DNA of 64,000 bases from Chromatiaceae bacterium (GTDB lineage Bacteria > Pseudomonadota > Gammaproteobacteria > Chromatiales > Chromatiaceae), in assembly GCA_027078745.1 (NCBI GenBank), contig JALWWO010000020.1, positions 276,219-340,218 of the forward strand, written 5' to 3'. A model generated the notes under the pieces. That model was not told the origin of the DNA. It did not search any database and was given only the letters and a program-made list of their open reading frames with translations. This document shows positions 17,750 through 28,730 of the stretch, piece after piece. Numbering within the stretch: the first letter of the stretch is position 1; the number at the start of each line of letters is the position of its first letter. The position numbers were made by a program, and so were the translations under genes.

Positions 17750-17781
17750 AAAAGAAAAAACCGGATACATGAATCCGGTTT
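17750..17781 (-). terminator. rho-independent terminator after rplQ
   Basis: A perfect 9-bp stem (AAACCGGAT/ATCCGGTTT, 6-nt loop) is followed on the minus strand by a T-rich tract (TTTTTTCTTTTTC). It lies 23 bp beyond the rplQ stop and closes the ribosomal block before the DUF62 gene. Confidence 0.88.
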
Positions 17782-17803
17782 CTCCTGGGACCGTGGCAGA
17801 AGC

Positions 17804-18211
17804 TTATTCTTCCGCCTCTTCCGAAGGGGACATCGGCCGGTCCACGAGTTCCACATAGGCCATGGGGGCTGCATCGCCCGCGCGATATCCACACTTGAGG
17901 ATGCGCAGATAACCGCCTCCTCCCTTGGGATATTTACGGTCCCGTTCTCGATACCGAGGACCCAGTTCAGAAAACAGTTTTCCGACCACTTCCTTATCTC
18001 GGAGGCGTGCAAAGGCGAGACGGCGTGCGTGCACAGAGTCCTGCTTAGCTAGGGTGATGAGGGGCTCCGCCACTCGGCGCAGCTCTTTGGCCTTCGGCAG
18101 CGTGGTTTTGATCAACTCATGGCGAAATAACGCGTTGGTCATGTTCTGAAACATGGCCTTGCGATGGGCGCTCGTCCGATTGAGATGTCTTCCTGATTTA
18201 CGATGACGCAT
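17804..18211 (-). CDS. rplQ: 50S ribosomal protein L17
   Basis: A 135-residue L17 with the hallmark N-terminus [20 protein letters not shown] and the C-terminal [16 protein letters not shown] block. It is the last gene of the alpha cluster, 36 bp after rpoA, and is followed by a clear intrinsic terminator. L17 sits near the peptide exit tunnel of the large subunit. Confidence 0.97.
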   Translation of the reverse strand: MRHRKSGRHLNRTSAHRKAMFQNMTNALFRHELIKTTLPKAKELRRVAEPLITLAKQDSVHARRLAFARLRDKEVVGKLFSELGPRYRERDRKYPKGGGGYLRILKCGYRAGDAAPMAYVELVDRPMSPSEEAEE

Positions 18212-18247
18212 GATGAGATTCCAAAAACCTTAGCAAGAAGGCGAGTG

Positions 18248-19261
18248 CTACGATTTGACAGTCAGTTCCTCGATGTTATCCGGTGGCCAGTTCTCCAGGC
18301 GCATTCCCAAGGATAAGCCGCGGGTTGCGAGCACGTCCTTGATCTCCGTAAGGGATTTCTTTCCGAGGTTCGGTGTTTTCAATAGCTCCACTTCCGTGCG
18401 CTGGATGAGGTCCCCGATGAGGTAAATATTTTCCGCCTTCAAGCAGTTCGCTGCCCGTACAGTGAGATCCAGATCGTCCACAGGGCGCAGTAAGAGGGGA
18501 TCGAATCCTTGATCCTTGGGCGGTTGGGTGGCGGTTTTCGATTCCTCTTGTTCCGTTCCTTCCAGCACCACAAAGCTGCTCAGTTGATCGCGAAGAATAG
18601 TGGCTGCCTGCTCAACGGCGCTTCTGGGATCCACGGTGCCGTTGGTTTCCAAATCAATGATAAGGCGATCTAAATCCGTCTGTTGAGCCACGCGGGCTGA
18701 TTGCACGTCGATAGCTACGCGGCGAATTGGACTATAGGAAGCATCGACCAACAGCTTTCCGATGGATCGCTCCGCCTCTAACTGCCGTTGCGTCACCGGC
18801 TCATATCCTCGTCCTCGACGCACGGTGATCGTCATAGAGAGCTTGGCTTTTCCCGTGATATGAGCGATGACTAGATCAGGGTTGGCGATTTCTGCGCTGT
18901 GATCGATAGCGATATCGGCAGCGGTCACTTCCCCTGGGCCCGTTTTGGTCAGGGCGAAGGTAGCTTCGTCCTTTCCATGTAGGCGGATGGCCAGCTCCTT
19001 AAGATTTAGCAGAATCTCTAACACATCCTCACGCACCCCTTCCAGGGTTGTGAACTCGTGCAAAACGCCCTGGATCTCCACCTCGGTGACCGCACAGCCG
19101 GAGATAGAAGAGAGCAAGATGCGGCGCAAGGCATTTCCCAAGGTGTGTCCGAAACCACGTTCCAGGGGTTCCAGAGAGATGCGCGCACGATTGCGGCTTC
19201 CACCGACAGACTCGACCTTGACAATTCGCGGCTTCAGGAAACCGCTAACAACATCGGCCAT
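18248..19261 (-). CDS. rpoA: RNA polymerase alpha subunit
   Basis: A 337-residue alpha subunit. The N-terminal assembly domain has [20 protein letters not shown] and the C-terminal domain has [17 protein letters not shown], with the Arg that contacts UP elements. I chose the second of two nearby ATGs. It places the GGAGG site 9 nt upstream and gives [12 protein letters not shown], matching the spacing before FLKPR in E. coli. The first ATG (9 nt upstream) abuts the ribosome-binding site. An acidic linker with a short insertion makes it slightly longer than E. coli (329 aa). Confidence 0.96.
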   Translation of the reverse strand: MADVVSGFLKPRIVKVESVGGSRNRARISLEPLERGFGHTLGNALRRILLSSISGCAVTEVEIQGVLHEFTTLEGVREDVLEILLNLKELAIRLHGKDEATFALTKTGPGEVTAADIAIDHSAEIANPDLVIAHITGKAKLSMTITVRRGRGYEPVTQRQLEAERSIGKLLVDASYSPIRRVAIDVQSARVAQQTDLDRLIIDLETNGTVDPRSAVEQAATILRDQLSSFVVLEGTEQEESKTATQPPKDQGFDPLLLRPVDDLDLTVRAANCLKAENIYLIGDLIQRTEVELLKTPNLGKKSLTEIKDVLATRGLSLGMRLENWPPDNIEELTVKS

Positions 19262-19282
19262 GCCAGGCATCCTCCCCTCAAA

Positions 19283-19903
19283 TTACTTGGAATACAGCTC
19301 GACGATCAGGGATTCGTTGATATCTGCTGGCAAGTCAGCGCGATCGGGAACCCGTTTAAATACACCGGAAAGGGTCTGGACATCCACCTCTACCCAATCC
19401 ACAAAACCGTATTGCTTGGCCAAGGCCAGGGCATTCTGAACGCGAGCTTGCTTTTTCGCCTTTTCCCGCACCTCGATCTTATCTTCTTCCTGCACGGAAT
19501 AAGACGGAATGTTGACGACCCTCCCGTTTACCAAAATGCCCTTATGGCTTACGAGCTGCCGCGCCTCTGCACGAGTAGCGCCGAAGCCCATGCGGTAAAC
19601 CACGTTGTCCAGGCGCTGCTCCAGAAGACGTAAGAGATTTTCACCCGTCGCCCCTCGCGCAGCTGCAGCCTTCTTGTAGTAGTTGCGAAACTGCCTCTCC
19701 ATGATCCCATAGATCCGGCGTACCTTTTGCTTCTCCCGCAGCTGCAAACCGTAGCCCGATACACGGCGGCGGTGATCGACGGCTTGTCCAGGTGCCCGCC
19801 CCAACTTGCATTTCGTATCCAGGGCGCGGGCGCGGCTCTTCAGGGAAAGATCTGTTCCTTCTCGCCGTGCGAGTTTGCAAGTGGGACCGATGTACCTTGC
19901 CAT
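19283..19903 (-). CDS. rpsD: 30S ribosomal protein S4
   Basis: A 206-residue S4, the same length as in E. coli, beginning [19 protein letters not shown]. The S4 RNA-binding fold is centred on [20 protein letters not shown]. It is a primary 16S rRNA binder and, in many proteobacteria, the translational repressor of this operon. No N-terminal Cys4 zinc site is present. It sits between rpsK and rpoA. Confidence 0.97.
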   Translation of the reverse strand: MARYIGPTCKLARREGTDLSLKSRARALDTKCKLGRAPGQAVDHRRRVSGYGLQLREKQKVRRIYGIMERQFRNYYKKAAAARGATGENLLRLLEQRLDNVVYRMGFGATRAEARQLVSHKGILVNGRVVNIPSYSVQEEDKIEVREKAKKQARVQNALALAKQYGFVDWVEVDVQTLSGVFKRVPDRADLPADINESLIVELYSK

Positions 19904-19921
19904 ATCTCTTAACCTATGGGT

Positions 19922-20308
19922 TTAAACACGCCGTTTTTTCGGGGGGCGACATCCGTTATGGGGGATGGGAGTAACATCTGTGATGCTCATGATCTTGAAC
20001 CCCGCATTGTTCAGAGCCCGCACTGCAGATTCTCGGCCTGGCCCGGGTCCCTTCACGGTGACGTCTAAATTCTTAACGCCGAATTCCTTCGCTGCCTGTC
20101 CTGCCCGATCCGCTGCCACCTGGGCTGCAAAGGGTGTGCTCTTGCGAGAACCTCGGAAACCAGAGCCTCCGGAAGTTGCCCAAACCAGGGTATTGCCCTG
20201 ACGATCGGTGATCGTGATGATGGTGTTGTTAAAGGAAGCGTGAATATGGGCGACCCCATCGGCCACCTGCTTCTTAACCTTCTTTTTAGTACGAGTTGGT
20301 TTTGCCAT
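19922..20308 (-). CDS. rpsK: 30S ribosomal protein S11
   Basis: A 128-residue S11 with the basic start [14 protein letters not shown] and the conserved [15 protein letters not shown] and [18 protein letters not shown] blocks. It is part of the platform of the small subunit. It starts 30 bp after rpsM. Confidence 0.97.
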   Translation of the reverse strand: MAKPTRTKKKVKKQVADGVAHIHASFNNTIITITDRQGNTLVWATSGGSGFRGSRKSTPFAAQVAADRAGQAAKEFGVKNLDVTVKGPGPGRESAVRALNNAGFKIMSITDVTPIPHNGCRPPKKRRV

Positions 20309-20338
20309 GAATGGGTTCTAGGTACGAGCAAAGATCGG

Positions 20339-20695
20339 TTACTTTTTGATGGGACGCCGCGGACCCTTTCGGGTGCGGGCGTTGGTACGAGTGCGTTGCC
20401 CCCGAACGGGCAGACCGCGACGGTGCCGGATACCCCGATTGCAACCCAGATCCATGAGCCGCTTGATATTCATGGAAACTTCTCGTCGGAGATCGCCCTC
20501 GACGGTGAACTTCGCTACCTCAGCACGCAGCTGATCGATTTCCTCTTCCGTCAGATCGCGAATCTTTGTGCTGGGCGCAACGCCCGCCGCACCGCAGATC
20601 TGCATAGCGCGGGTGGGCCCGATACCATAGATCGCTTGCAATGCGATGACGGCATGCTTCCTATCGGGAATATTGACACCGGCAATACGTGCCAT
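20339..20695 (-). CDS. rpsM: 30S ribosomal protein S13
   Basis: A 118-residue S13 beginning [19 protein letters not shown], with a basic C-terminal tail [18 protein letters not shown] that contacts P-site tRNA. It follows rpmJ after an 82-bp gap, which is the position of the alpha-operon leader in E. coli. I could not confirm the S4-binding pseudoknot by eye. Confidence 0.97.
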   Translation of the reverse strand: MARIAGVNIPDRKHAVIALQAIYGIGPTRAMQICGAAGVAPSTKIRDLTEEEIDQLRAEVAKFTVEGDLRREVSMNIKRLMDLGCNRGIRHRRGLPVRGQRTRTNARTRKGPRRPIKK

Positions 20696-20777
20696 CTCTC
20701 TTGGTCTCCAAATCCTGTCGCGCTCTATGCACGTGAATTTTTTATTCTAACAAGACGTCTGGACAAGTCAACCGAGA

Positions 20778-20891
20778 TTACCCCTGCCGCTGCTTGTGCC
20801 TGAGATTCTTACAGATCACTCGGACAACCCCATTGCGCTTGATGATCCGGCAATTGTGGCATCTCTTTTTGACTGAGGCTCTGACCTTCAT
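20778..20891 (-). CDS. rpmJ: 50S ribosomal protein L36 (zinc type)
   Basis: A 37-codon gene read directly from the minus strand. The protein begins [20 protein letters not shown] and ends NLRHKQRQG. The zinc-binding residues C11, C14, C27 and H32 are intact, so this is the zinc-containing C+ form. It lies between secY and rpsM, its usual place, 22 bp after secY. Confidence 0.96.
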   Translation of the reverse strand: MKVRASVKKRCHNCRIIKRNGVVRVICKNLRHKQRQG

Positions 20892-20913
20892 CGCTTTCCT
20901 CCTAACTCTCTGA

Positions 20914-22266
20914 TCAGCGGATCAATCCCCCACCGGGCGCTTTTAAATTTGCCTTTTTCATCAACCCTTCGTATTGATGAGACATGAGATGGGCCTGTAC
21001 CTGTGCCATGAAATCCATCACCACGACTACGACGATGAGCAGGGAAGTCCCGCCGAAATAGAAGGGCACGTTCCAGCCCACGATGAGAAACTCCGGCAGC
21101 AAGCAAACTGCTGTGATATACAGAGCGCCCGCCGCTGTGAGGCGAGTCATCACGGTATCGATGTAACGGGCTGTTTGCTCCCCTGGCCGAATGCCTGGGA
21201 TGAAGGCTCCGGAACGCTTCAAGTTGTCGGCGGTTTCCTTGGCATTGAATACCAGCGCTGTATAGAAGAAACAGAAGAAAATGATCGCTACCGCATAGGC
21301 GAACACATACACTGGCTCGCCCGGAGAAAGTTTGCTCGTGATATCCGCGATCCAGCGCCAGTTTTCCGATTGTCCAAACCACTGTCCCAACGTACCAGGG
21401 AACAGAATGATGCTTGAAGCGAAGATCGGTGGAATCACGCCTGCCATATTGAGTTTTAGGGGCAGATGAGTGCTCTGGGCGGCCAGTACCCGCCTGCCCT
21501 GCTGGCGGCGGGCATAATTCACTGTGATCCGCCGCTGACCTCGCTCCACGAAGACCACGAAGGCGGTTACAGCCAGGGCTAAGAAGAAGAGGGCGAGCAC
21601 TGCCAAAGCGTTCATCTCACCGGTTCGCACCAGTTCCAAGGTACCTCCGATCGCAGAGGGCAAGCCGGCGACGATACCAGCAAAGATGATGAGGGAGATC
21701 CCATTCCCGATCCCTCGCTCCGTGATCTGTTCCCCTAACCACATGAGGAACATCGTGCCTGTTACCAGGGACACGGTTGCAGTGAGCACGAATCCGAAGC
21801 CCGTCTGCACCACGATGGAAGAACCGCCGACAGATTGCCCTTGAAGGGCGATGGAAATGCCCACTGCTTGGAAGGTGGCTAGCACAACGGTGCCGTAGCG
21901 CGTGTACTGGGTGATCTTCCTGCGCCCTTGTTCCCCTTCCTTTTTCAGTTGTTCGAGCTGGGGAATGACGGAGGTCATCAGCTGAAGAATGATGGATGCG
22001 GAAATATAGGGCATAATGCCCAGGGCGAAGAGGCTTGCCCGCTTCAAGGCGCCCCCAGAGAACATGTTGAACATGTCCAGGATAGAGCCTTGTTGCTGGG
22101 CGAAGAGGGCAGCGAGGGCTTCAGGGTTCACCCCGGGAACCGGAATGAAAGTGCCGATGCGATAGATGAGCAGTGCGCCGAGCACGAACAGCAGCCGTTG
22201 GCGCAGCTCGGTGAGCCGTCCGAGGCCGCCGAGGGCGTCGCTCATCGAAGACAGGTTTTTTGCCAT
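20914..22266 (-). CDS. secY: protein translocase subunit SecY
   Basis: A 450-residue channel subunit of the SecYEG translocon with ten predicted membrane helices. Clear SecY blocks are [20 protein letters not shown] at helix 1, the [25 protein letters not shown] region before helix 5, and the loop ARRQQGRR that contacts SecA and ribosomes. It is encoded at the end of the spc cluster after rplO. SecE is encoded in the same superoperon 23 kb upstream. Confidence 0.97.
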   Translation of the reverse strand: MAKNLSSMSDALGGLGRLTELRQRLLFVLGALLIYRIGTFIPVPGVNPEALAALFAQQQGSILDMFNMFSGGALKRASLFALGIMPYISASIILQLMTSVIPQLEQLKKEGEQGRRKITQYTRYGTVVLATFQAVGISIALQGQSVGGSSIVVQTGFGFVLTATVSLVTGTMFLMWLGEQITERGIGNGISLIIFAGIVAGLPSAIGGTLELVRTGEMNALAVLALFFLALAVTAFVVFVERGQRRITVNYARRQQGRRVLAAQSTHLPLKLNMAGVIPPIFASSIILFPGTLGQWFGQSENWRWIADITSKLSPGEPVYVFAYAVAIIFFCFFYTALVFNAKETADNLKRSGAFIPGIRPGEQTARYIDTVMTRLTAAGALYITAVCLLPEFLIVGWNVPFYFGGTSLLIVVVVVMDFMAQVQAHLMSHQYEGLMKKANLKAPGGGLIR

Positions 22267-22284
22267 TCCCCGGGGATCCTCTGC

Positions 22285-22719
22285 TTAGGATTCGACGGTG
22301 CCGCCAGCGGATTCGATCGCCGCCCGCGCGCCCTTAGTGATGCCAACGCCTTGCACTCGAAAGGCACGCGCGGGCGTGCCGGACGCGATGATCTTCACCC
22401 GTTTGACCCGCGCCCCGATGAGACCGGCTTTCCGCAAGGACGCCAGATTGACCAGATCTCCGGAAATGCGATGAAGCTCATTCAAGCGGATTTCGTCGGT
22501 CTGCAGGGCTTTGCGGGAACGAAAACCCACCTTGGGCAGGCGGCGCTGCAAGGGCATCTGTCCCCCTTCGAAACCCACCTTATGAAAGCCACCGGAGCGA
22601 GATTTCTGTCCCTTGTGTCCGCGCCCTGCGGTCTTACCAAAACCACTGCCGATGCCGCGACCTACCCGCTTTGCAGGCCGTCGAGAGCCTGGCGCTGGAT
22701 GGAGATCATTGAGCCGCAT
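22285..22719 (-). CDS. rplO: 50S ribosomal protein L15
   Basis: A 144-residue L15, the same length as in E. coli, with the glycine-rich [20 protein letters not shown] start and the [14 protein letters not shown] end. Of two ATGs six bases apart I chose the second: it has GGAGG at 6-nt spacing and gives MRLNDL as in E. coli. The gene overlaps the end of rpmD by 14 bp. Confidence 0.95.
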   Translation of the reverse strand: MRLNDLHPAPGSRRPAKRVGRGIGSGFGKTAGRGHKGQKSRSGGFHKVGFEGGQMPLQRRLPKVGFRSRKALQTDEIRLNELHRISGDLVNLASLRKAGLIGARVKRVKIIASGTPARAFRVQGVGITKGARAAIESAGGTVES

Positions 22720-22909
22720 CCGCATCCTCCAGTATTTTGACCATATAGGAAACCTTGTTCACCATGCCCCGTGTGGCCGGGGTATCTTCCACTTCTACGA
22801 CCTGATGCATCCGCCGGAGTCCTAAGCCTCGAACGCACGCCTGATGTTTTTTCAAGCGCCCGTGCTTGCTGCGCACCAGCGTGACCTTCATCATCTTTTT
22901 ATCCGCCAT
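22706..22909 (-). CDS. rpmD: 50S ribosomal protein L30
   Basis: A 67-residue L30 with the [23 protein letters not shown] core. It starts 3 bp after rpsE and overlaps rplO slightly. E. coli L30 is 59 residues; the extra residues are at both ends. Confidence 0.95.
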   Translation of the reverse strand: MADKKMMKVTLVRSKHGRLKKHQACVRGLGLRRMHQVVEVEDTPATRGMVNKVSYMVKILEDADAAQ

Positions 22910-22912
22910 GGC

Positions 22913-23422
22913 TTACCCCAGGATCTCTTCCACCGTCTTGCCGCGCTTAGCAGCAACGCTTTCCGCATCGCTCATCTGCTTCAATCCGTTGATTGTGGCG
23001 CGAACCACATTCATGGGATTGTTGGTACCGATGCATTTGGCGAGTACGTTCTGCACTCCTAGCACCTCGAACACCGCACGCATAGTGCTACCTGCGATGA
23101 TCCCAGTACCCTCGGATGCAGGCTGCATGAAGACCTTGGCAGCACCGTGATGGCCGACCGTGGGGTATTGAAGCGTGGTACCTTTGAGTTTGATTGATAC
23201 TAAGTTTTTTCGGGCGTTCTCCATGGCCTTCTGGATCGCGATAGGTACCTCGCGGGCTTTTCCCGTACCGAAGCCCACCTGTCCCTTGCCATCGCCGACA
23301 ACGGTCAAAGCGGAGAATCCGAATTGACGCCCTCCTTTGACCACTTTGGCCACCCGATTGACGGCGACCAGCTTTTCGAGGAATTCGTCTCCTCCTTCCG
23401 ATTTCGCGTTGTAATTCGACAT
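22913..23422 (-). CDS. rpsE: 30S ribosomal protein S5
   Basis: A 169-residue S5. The start is the ATG giving [11 protein letters not shown], 10 bp after rplR; the longer open frame runs back into rplR. The S5 domain is clear from [20 protein letters not shown]5 helps form the mRNA entry tunnel and affects decoding accuracy. Confidence 0.96.
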   Translation of the reverse strand: MSNYNAKSEGGDEFLEKLVAVNRVAKVVKGGRQFGFSALTVVGDGKGQVGFGTGKAREVPIAIQKAMENARKNLVSIKLKGTTLQYPTVGHHGAAKVFMQPASEGTGIIAGSTMRAVFEVLGVQNVLAKCIGTNNPMNVVRATINGLKQMSDAESVAAKRGKTVEEILG

Positions 23423-23432
23423 ATCTTCGCCC

Positions 23433-23789
23433 CTAGAATTGCAATCCGTGTTCCCGGGCCGCTTCTGCCAGAGCTTTGACCCGTCCATGGTACCGGAATC
23501 CAGAACGATCAAATGCCACTCGTTCTATGCCCGCCGACTTCGCCCGCTCGGCAATCGCTTTTCCCACGACTGCAGCCGCTGCGACGTTTCCTGTATAGCC
23601 ATCAATGCGTTCCCGCAGGTTTTTTTCCAATGTAGAAGCACTGGCTACCACCCGATCCCCACTGGGCGCGATGATCTGGGCGTACATATGTTTCGGCGTG
23701 CGGAAGACACACAAGCGAAAAGCTCCTAGCTCACGAATCTTCGCCCGCGCCCGCATGGAACGGCGAATACGCGCTCGTTTCTTTTTCAT
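23433..23789 (-). CDS. rplR: 50S ribosomal protein L18
   Basis: A 118-residue 5S rRNA-binding protein. The start is set at [17 protein letters not shown]. An open extension upstream is an Arg-rich shadow of the end of rplF. The [20 protein letters not shown] and [20 protein letters not shown] blocks are characteristic. Confidence 0.95.
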   Translation of the reverse strand: MKKKRARIRRSMRARAKIRELGAFRLCVFRTPKHMYAQIIAPSGDRVVASASTLEKNLRERIDGYTGNVAAAAVVGKAIAERAKSAGIERVAFDRSGFRYHGRVKALAEAAREHGLQF

Positions 23790-23799
23790 CTGGTTCCCC

Positions 23800-24339
23800 C
23801 TATTTCGCCTTCTTCTTCGCCTCTTTGCGCGCCACATATTCATCCGCGTAGCGAATCCCCTTTCCCTTGTAGGGTTCTGGCGGGCGGAAGTTGCGGATTT
23901 CCGCCGCGACCTGCCCCACGCGTTGTTTGTCGGAACCCGCTACGACAATCTCCGTAGGACTCGGGGTGGTGATCTGAATATCCTCGGGAATGGAGTAGTG
24001 CACGGGATGGGAAAATCCGAGATTGAGATTCAGCGTATTTCCCTGGACCTGGGCCCGATACCCTACCCCCACCAGAGACATTTTCTTCTCAAAACCTCGG
24101 GTGCAGCCCACCACCATATTGTTGAGTAGTGCGCGCGTCGTGCCTGCCTGGGCCCAGCTGTCCCTATTCTCCTGATTGGGCATAATTCGAAGTGCTCCGC
24201 TCTCCTGGACAACAGAGACTGCGGGATGAACGCGCCAAAAGAGCGTCGCTTTGGGCCCCTTGACTTGCACTGCCTGGCCCTCAATGGTCACCGTAACCCC
24301 TTCCGGGATGGGAACCGGCGTCTTCGCGATTCGAGACAT
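23800..24339 (-). CDS. rplF: 50S ribosomal protein L6
   Basis: A 179-residue L6 with the N-terminal [15 protein letters not shown] and C-terminal [20 protein letters not shown] signature, close to E. coli length (177). It binds domain VI of 23S rRNA near the sarcin-ricin loop. Confidence 0.97.
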   Translation of the reverse strand: MSRIAKTPVPIPEGVTVTIEGQAVQVKGPKATLFWRVHPAVSVVQESGALRIMPNQENRDSWAQAGTTRALLNNMVVGCTRGFEKKMSLVGVGYRAQVQGNTLNLNLGFSHPVHYSIPEDIQITTPSPTEIVVAGSDKQRVGQVAAEIRNFRPPEPYKGKGIRYADEYVARKEAKKKAK

Positions 24340-24350
24340 GATGCTACCCT

Positions 24351-24746
24351 CTAGGCCACATAGGCTAAGACTTCACCACCGTACCCCGCCTTTCTCGCAG
24401 CACGGTCGCTCATCAAGCCCTTGGAGGTCGATATGATGGCTACACCGAGCCCTCCCCACACCTGCGGTAATTCATCCTTCCCCCGATAAATGCGCAGGCC
24501 AGGACGAGATACCCGTTTCAGATACTCGATCACCGGTTTCCCTCGGTAATACTTCAGTTTAAGTACCAACTGGGCCTTCGCCCCCTCGCCTTCTACGGAA
24601 ACTTCCGCAAGATAGCCTTCTTCCTTCAAGAGGTTAGCGATCGCTAATTTCAGCTTGGAAGAAGGCATGGTGATGGTGATCTTGCCTCGCATCTGACCAT
24701 TGCGGATGCGAGTCAGCATGTCCGCAATCGGATCTGACATACTCAT
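24351..24746 (-). CDS. rpsH: 30S ribosomal protein S8
   Basis: A 131-residue S8 starting [17 protein letters not shown] and ending [21 protein letters not shown]8 is a primary 16S rRNA binder and represses the spc operon in enteric bacteria. It is separated from rpsN by 104 bp, the longest gap within the spc cluster here. Confidence 0.97.
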   Translation of the reverse strand: MSMSDPIADMLTRIRNGQMRGKITITMPSSKLKLAIANLLKEEGYLAEVSVEGEGAKAQLVLKLKYYRGKPVIEYLKRVSRPGLRIYRGKDELPQVWGGLGVAIISTSKGLMSDRAARKAGYGGEVLAYVA

Positions 24747-24850
24747 AAAGGACTCCTAGGGTCAGGCCACCCTGTGGGCGCGATACCCATGGGCTAATGT
24801 TCTGGACTTCGGCGCGGATGGACCAAAACCGCCGATGATAGGAAAACTTT

Positions 24851-25156
24851 CTACCAGCTCGCCTTGACGAGCCCGGGCACATCGCCGCGCATCGCCGCTT
24901 CGCGCAACATGTTGCGGCTCAATCCAAACTTGCGGTAGACGGCATGGGGGCGGCCGCTGATCCGGCAGCGGCGTTGCCGGCGGGAAGGGCTGGCATCCCG
25001 GGGCAGCTTCTGCAACTTCAGTAAGGCTGCATCGATTTCCTCCGGTGTCGCCTTGCGATTGTTGATCACCGCCTTCAGCGCAGCCCGCTTAGCTGCATAT
25101 TTCTCAACCATCCGTGCCCGCTTGCGGTCACGCGCGATCATGCTCTTCTTTGCCAT
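24851..25156 (-). CDS. rpsN: 30S ribosomal protein S14 (zinc-independent)
   Basis: A 101-residue S14 of the long, C-minus type: it lacks the CxxC zinc ribbon of the short form. The start is the ATG giving [15 protein letters not shown]; upstream codons belong to the rplE overlap. The core [20 protein letters not shown] is diagnostic. Confidence 0.96.
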   Translation of the reverse strand: MAKKSMIARDRKRARMVEKYAAKRAALKAVINNRKATPEEIDAALLKLQKLPRDASPSRRQRRCRISGRPHAVYRKFGLSRNMLREAAMRGDVPGLVKASW

Positions 25157-25163
25157 CAGTGCC

Positions 25164-25703
25164 TCAGTTTCTAAATGGAAATCGGAAAGCCTCCAATAGG
25201 GCGCGCCCCTCCTCATCTGTGGGCGCGCTGGTAGTAATCGTGATATCTAATCCCCGCAAAGTATCGATCTTGTCGTAATCGATTTCTGGGAAGATGATCT
25301 GTTCCTTGACCCCGAGGCTGTAATTACCCCGTCCATCAAAGGCCTTAGTGCTGAGCCCACGAAAATCCCGAATGCGAGGGATAGCGATGTTGATCAACCG
25401 ATCTAAAAACTCGTACATGCGTTCGCGCCGTAGCGTTACTTTGCATCCGATGGGCCAGCCTTCCCGAATCTTAAAGGCAGCGACCGATTTGCGGGCCCGG
25501 GTGATGATGGGCTTCTGACCGGAGATCGCAGCGAGATCCCGCATAGCATATTCCATCACCTTCTTATCTGCGACGGCCTTCCCCACGCCCATATTGAGGG
25601 TAATTTTCTGAATGCGGGGCACTTGCATCACTGTCGAATACCCGAAGCGCTTCATGAGTTGGCCGACAATCTTTTCCCGATATTCCTTTTGTAATCTAGA
25701 CAT
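25164..25703 (-). CDS. rplE: 50S ribosomal protein L5
   Basis: A 179-residue L5, the same length as in E. coli. I use ATG 25703 ([11 protein letters not shown]), not the TTG 15 bases upstream that overlaps rplX. It carries the [14 protein letters not shown] and [19 protein letters not shown] blocks. It binds 5S rRNA and contacts the P-site tRNA. Confidence 0.95.
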   Translation of the reverse strand: MSRLQKEYREKIVGQLMKRFGYSTVMQVPRIQKITLNMGVGKAVADKKVMEYAMRDLAAISGQKPIITRARKSVAAFKIREGWPIGCKVTLRRERMYEFLDRLINIAIPRIRDFRGLSTKAFDGRGNYSLGVKEQIIFPEIDYDKIDTLRGLDITITTSAPTDEEGRALLEAFRFPFRN

Positions 25704-25714
25704 GATTCGAATGC

Positions 25715-26035
25715 TCAAACGTCGACGACTTCACCGTTGGATTTGAATACACGCACTTTTCGGCCGTCTTCCAGGATTTTGAATCCCACGCGATCTGGAC
25801 CTTCCTTTGTCGGGTTGTACAGCGCCACGTTGGAGATAGCTAGGGGCATTTCCTTTTCTAAGATCCCGCCGGCGATGCCCCGCTGCGGATTGGGTTTTTG
25901 ATGTTTCTTCACCATGTTGACGTTTTCCACAATCACCCGCCGACCATCCTCGATCACCCGCAGCACGATGCCCCGCTTCCCCTTGTCCTTCCCGGCGAGC
26001 ACCACCACATCATCGCCTTTCCTGATCTTGCGCAT
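25715..26035 (-). CDS. rplX: 50S ribosomal protein L24
   Basis: A 106-residue L24 with the KOW motif [20 protein letters not shown] at the N-terminus and [20 protein letters not shown]. It is an assembly initiator of the large subunit, encoded 13 bp after rplN. Confidence 0.96.
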   Translation of the reverse strand: MRKIRKGDDVVVLAGKDKGKRGIVLRVIEDGRRVIVENVNMVKKHQKPNPQRGIAGGILEKEMPLAISNVALYNPTKEGPDRVGFKILEDGRKVRVFKSNGEVVDV

Positions 26036-26048
26036 AAGTCGTTTCCCC

Positions 26049-26417
26049 CTACAGCACTTCCGGTGCCAGCGAGATGATTTTCATAAACCTCTCGGTGCGC
26101 AGTTCCCTAGTAACCGGCCCGAAGATACGGGTTCCGATGGGCTGTAGCTGTTTGTTTAAGAGCACTGCCGCGTTCCCGTCGAAGCGGATCAAGGAACCAT
26201 CCGGCCGCCGCACTCCCTTCTTGGTGCGCACGACGACTGCATCGAACACATCCCCTTTCTTCACTTTGCCCCGAGGAATCGCATCCTTTACAGTAACCTT
26301 AATGATGTCGCCGATCCCCGCATAACGCCGACGGGGACCACCGAGCACCTTGATGCACTGCACGCGCTTTGCACCGCTGTTATCAGCAACGCTCAGGTTG
26401 GTCTGCATCTGAATCAT
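26049..26417 (-). CDS. rplN: 50S ribosomal protein L14
   Basis: A 122-residue L14 starting [20 protein letters not shown], with the conserved [11 protein letters not shown]-like region and C-terminal [11 protein letters not shown]. It forms intersubunit bridges with 16S rRNA. A 46-bp gap separates it from rpsQ. Confidence 0.97.
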   Translation of the reverse strand: MIQMQTNLSVADNSGAKRVQCIKVLGGPRRRYAGIGDIIKVTVKDAIPRGKVKKGDVFDAVVVRTKKGVRRPDGSLIRFDGNAAVLLNKQLQPIGTRIFGPVTRELRTERFMKIISLAPEVL

Positions 26418-26463
26418 ATCTACGGCCCTATCTCAGTGGATACTCAGTTCCCTTCGCACAGTC

Positions 26464-26727
26464 TTAGCGCGCCTTTTCTAGAATCTCAACCAGACGCCAG
26501 GTCTTGGTCTTGGATAGGGGACGGCACTGTTCTACCTTGACCACGTCCCCCCGGTTACAGGCGTTTTCTTCATCGTGCGCATGAATCTTAGTGGATCGAC
26601 GGATGAATTTTCCGTACAGGGGATGTTTTACCCGACGTTCCACAAGCACTGTGATAGTCTTATCCATGGCTGCGCTCAGCACGCGACCCGTCAGGGTGCG
26701 ATTAGTTTTTTTGGATGCCTCGCTCAT
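26464..26727 (-). CDS. rpsQ: 30S ribosomal protein S17
   Basis: An 87-residue OB-fold S17 with [20 protein letters not shown] and the [20 protein letters not shown] end. It binds 16S rRNA early in assembly. It starts 3 bp after rpmC. Confidence 0.96.
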   Translation of the reverse strand: MSEASKKTNRTLTGRVLSAAMDKTITVLVERRVKHPLYGKFIRRSTKIHAHDEENACNRGDVVKVEQCRPLSKTKTWRLVEILEKAR

Positions 26728-26730
26728 CCC

Positions 26731-26931
26731 TCAGCCCTCGCCTGCTTTTTTTTCGGTGAGAATAGTCTTGATCCGGGCGATATCACGCCGAATGGCCCTC
26801 ATTTGAGCAGGATTTGCTAACTGTCCGACCCCTTGTTGCATGCGCAGATTGAATTGTTCTTTAAGCAGTTCGTGAAGCTGGGTTTGCAGCTCTTCCACCG
26901 TCTTAGTTCTCAGTTCCGCTGCCTTCATCAC
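26731..26931 (-). CDS. rpmC: 50S ribosomal protein L29
   Basis: A 66-residue coiled-coil L29 with [20 protein letters not shown] and the [14 protein letters not shown] helix. Two ATGs stand in tandem; either start overlaps the rplP stop (ATGA-type coupling). It lies at the exit tunnel near the SRP and trigger factor docking site. Confidence 0.95.
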   Translation of the reverse strand: MMKAAELRTKTVEELQTQLHELLKEQFNLRMQQGVGQLANPAQMRAIRRDIARIKTILTEKKAGEG

Positions 26932-27341
26932 ATCACCGTCCGCTTCGAAAAAATGGTCCGAACGGGCAGCTTGGCGGAGGCTAGCGAGAAAGCCTCCCGT
27001 GCCAAGGCTTCTGGCACACCCTCGATCTCATAGAGCATCCGACCTGGCTGCACCTGAGCGACCCAGTACTCCACATTGCCCTTCCCCTTTCCCATGCGCA
27101 CTTCCAAGGGTTTCTTGGAGATGGGCTTGTCGGGAAACACACGAATCCACAGCTTGCCACCGCGCTTCACCTTGCGAGTGATGGTCCGACGCGCTGCTTC
27201 GATCTGACGTGCAGTGAGGCGGCCCCGAGAGATTGCTTTGAGTCCGAATTCCCCAAAGCTCACCCGATTGCCGGATTGTGCAAGTCCCCGATTGCGACCC
27301 TTCTGTTGTTTGCGAAATTTGGTTCGTTTCGGCTGCAGCAT
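26928..27341 (-). CDS. rplP: 50S ribosomal protein L16
   Basis: A 137-residue L16 with [19 protein letters not shown] at the start and the [20 protein letters not shown] loop near the peptidyl-transferase centre. It begins at the base right after the rpsC stop and overlaps rpmC. Confidence 0.97.
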   Translation of the reverse strand: MLQPKRTKFRKQQKGRNRGLAQSGNRVSFGEFGLKAISRGRLTARQIEAARRTITRKVKRGGKLWIRVFPDKPISKKPLEVRMGKGKGNVEYWVAQVQPGRMLYEIEGVPEALAREAFSLASAKLPVRTIFSKRTVM

Positions 27342-28034
27342 CTATCTGCTCCCTCTTCCTGCTGTTTTCCCAGCCTGTTTCTTGACCGGCTCTTCCTGTT
27401 CCTGATCCGGGAATACTTCACCCTTGAAGATCCAGACTTTTACCCCGAGCACCCCATAGGTTGTGCGCGCCTCTGCAAAGCCATAATCGATATCCGCCCG
27501 CAAAGTATGCAAAGGCACCCGACCCTCTCGATACCATTCGTTCCGAGCAATCTCAGCTCCGTTCAAACGCCCGCCGATATTGACCTTGATACCCTGTGCG
27601 CCCAAGCGCATGGCATTTTGGACCGCTCGTTTCATAGCGCGGCGGAACATGATGCGCCTTTCCAGCTGCTGAGCGATATTCTCCGCTACCAACTGCGCAT
27701 CCAATTCTGGCTTGCGGATCTCCTCGATCTTGATGTGGACGGGAATCCCCATCATGGCGGAGACCTCCTTGCGGAGCCGGTCGATATCCTCACCTTTCTT
27801 TCCGATGACCACCCCTGGACGGGCGGTGTGAATGGTGATGTGGGCGTTGTTAGCTGGCCGATCGATCTGAATTCGGCTGACGGAGGCCTGGGAAAGCTTC
27901 TTCTTCAGGAACTTCCGCACCTGAAGATCTGTGTTCAGCAAATCGGCATACCCTTTAGAATCGGCATACCATTTGGAAGTCCAGTCTTTTACGATCCCCA
28001 AGCGGAATCCGATCGGATGAACTTTTTGACCCAT
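27342..28034 (-). CDS. rpsC: 30S ribosomal protein S3
   Basis: A 230-residue S3. The start is ATG 28034 ([15 protein letters not shown]); upstream codons in the open frame overlap rplV. The KH domain contains the [14 protein letters not shown]-type motif (here [20 protein letters not shown]), followed by the [20 protein letters not shown] block. S3 forms part of the mRNA entry helicase. Confidence 0.96.
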   Translation of the reverse strand: MGQKVHPIGFRLGIVKDWTSKWYADSKGYADLLNTDLQVRKFLKKKLSQASVSRIQIDRPANNAHITIHTARPGVVIGKKGEDIDRLRKEVSAMMGIPVHIKIEEIRKPELDAQLVAENIAQQLERRIMFRRAMKRAVQNAMRLGAQGIKVNIGGRLNGAEIARNEWYREGRVPLHTLRADIDYGFAEARTTYGVLGVKVWIFKGEVFPDQEQEEPVKKQAGKTAGRGSR

Positions 28035-28056
28035 ACTCGCTTTCCTTAATTCCGCT

Positions 28057-28389
28057 TTAGGCTTCCGCAACGGTCACGCGGATATGACTGCTCCGCTTTA
28101 GAATCCTGTTCGCGCGCCCCTTGGCTCTGGCGCGAATGCGCTTCATGGTCGGTCCTTCATCCACCTGGATGACAGCGACCTTTAACAGATCGATATCCGC
28201 GCCCTCGTTGTTCTCCGCATTGGCCACCGCAGATTCCAGGACCTTTTTCAGGATCGCAGCGCCTTTCTTCGTGCTGAAGGTTAGGATATTGAGGGCTTCC
28301 TCCACCCCCAATCCTCGCACCTGATCCGCTACGAGGCGTGCTTTCTGCGCGGAAATACGCGCGTATTTCAGTGTTGCTGTAGCCTGCAT
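28057..28389 (-). CDS. rplV: 50S ribosomal protein L22
   Basis: A 110-residue L22, E. coli length, with [20 protein letters not shown] and the exit-tunnel beta-hairpin around [20 protein letters not shown]. The hairpin looks intact, with no macrolide-resistance type insertion or deletion visible. Confidence 0.97.
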   Translation of the reverse strand: MQATATLKYARISAQKARLVADQVRGLGVEEALNILTFSTKKGAAILKKVLESAVANAENNEGADIDLLKVAVIQVDEGPTMKRIRARAKGRANRILKRSSHIRVTVAEA

Positions 28390-28398
28390 GGATAGATC

Positions 28399-28674
28399 CT
28401 ATTTCTTTGCCTTCTTATCAGCTGCATGGCCCCGATAGGTTCGCGTGAGCGCGAACTCCCCGAGCTTGTGCCCGACCATGTTTTCATTGATGAGAATTGG
28501 CACATGTTGGCGACCGTTATGCACAGCGATCGTGAGGCCTACCATTTCCGGTACAATCATAGAGCGCCGAGACCAGGTTTTGATCGGACGCTTGCTGTTT
28601 TGCGCGACCGCTGCTTCCACCTTCTTCGCGAGGTGATGATCTACGAAGGGTCCTTTCCGAATCGAACGTGGCAC
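28399..28674 (-). CDS. rpsS: 30S ribosomal protein S19
   Basis: A 91-residue S19 starting [20 protein letters not shown], with the [20 protein letters not shown] block. It lies in the head of the small subunit. A 56-bp gap separates it from rplB. Confidence 0.97.
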   Translation of the reverse strand: MPRSIRKGPFVDHHLAKKVEAAVAQNSKRPIKTWSRRSMIVPEMVGLTIAVHNGRQHVPILINENMVGHKLGEFALTRTYRGHAADKKAKK

Positions 28675-28730
28675 TTGTTAACCTCGATGGATGCTTGCGT
28701 ATTGGCTCCGAGGCCAAAGGGAATACAGAA

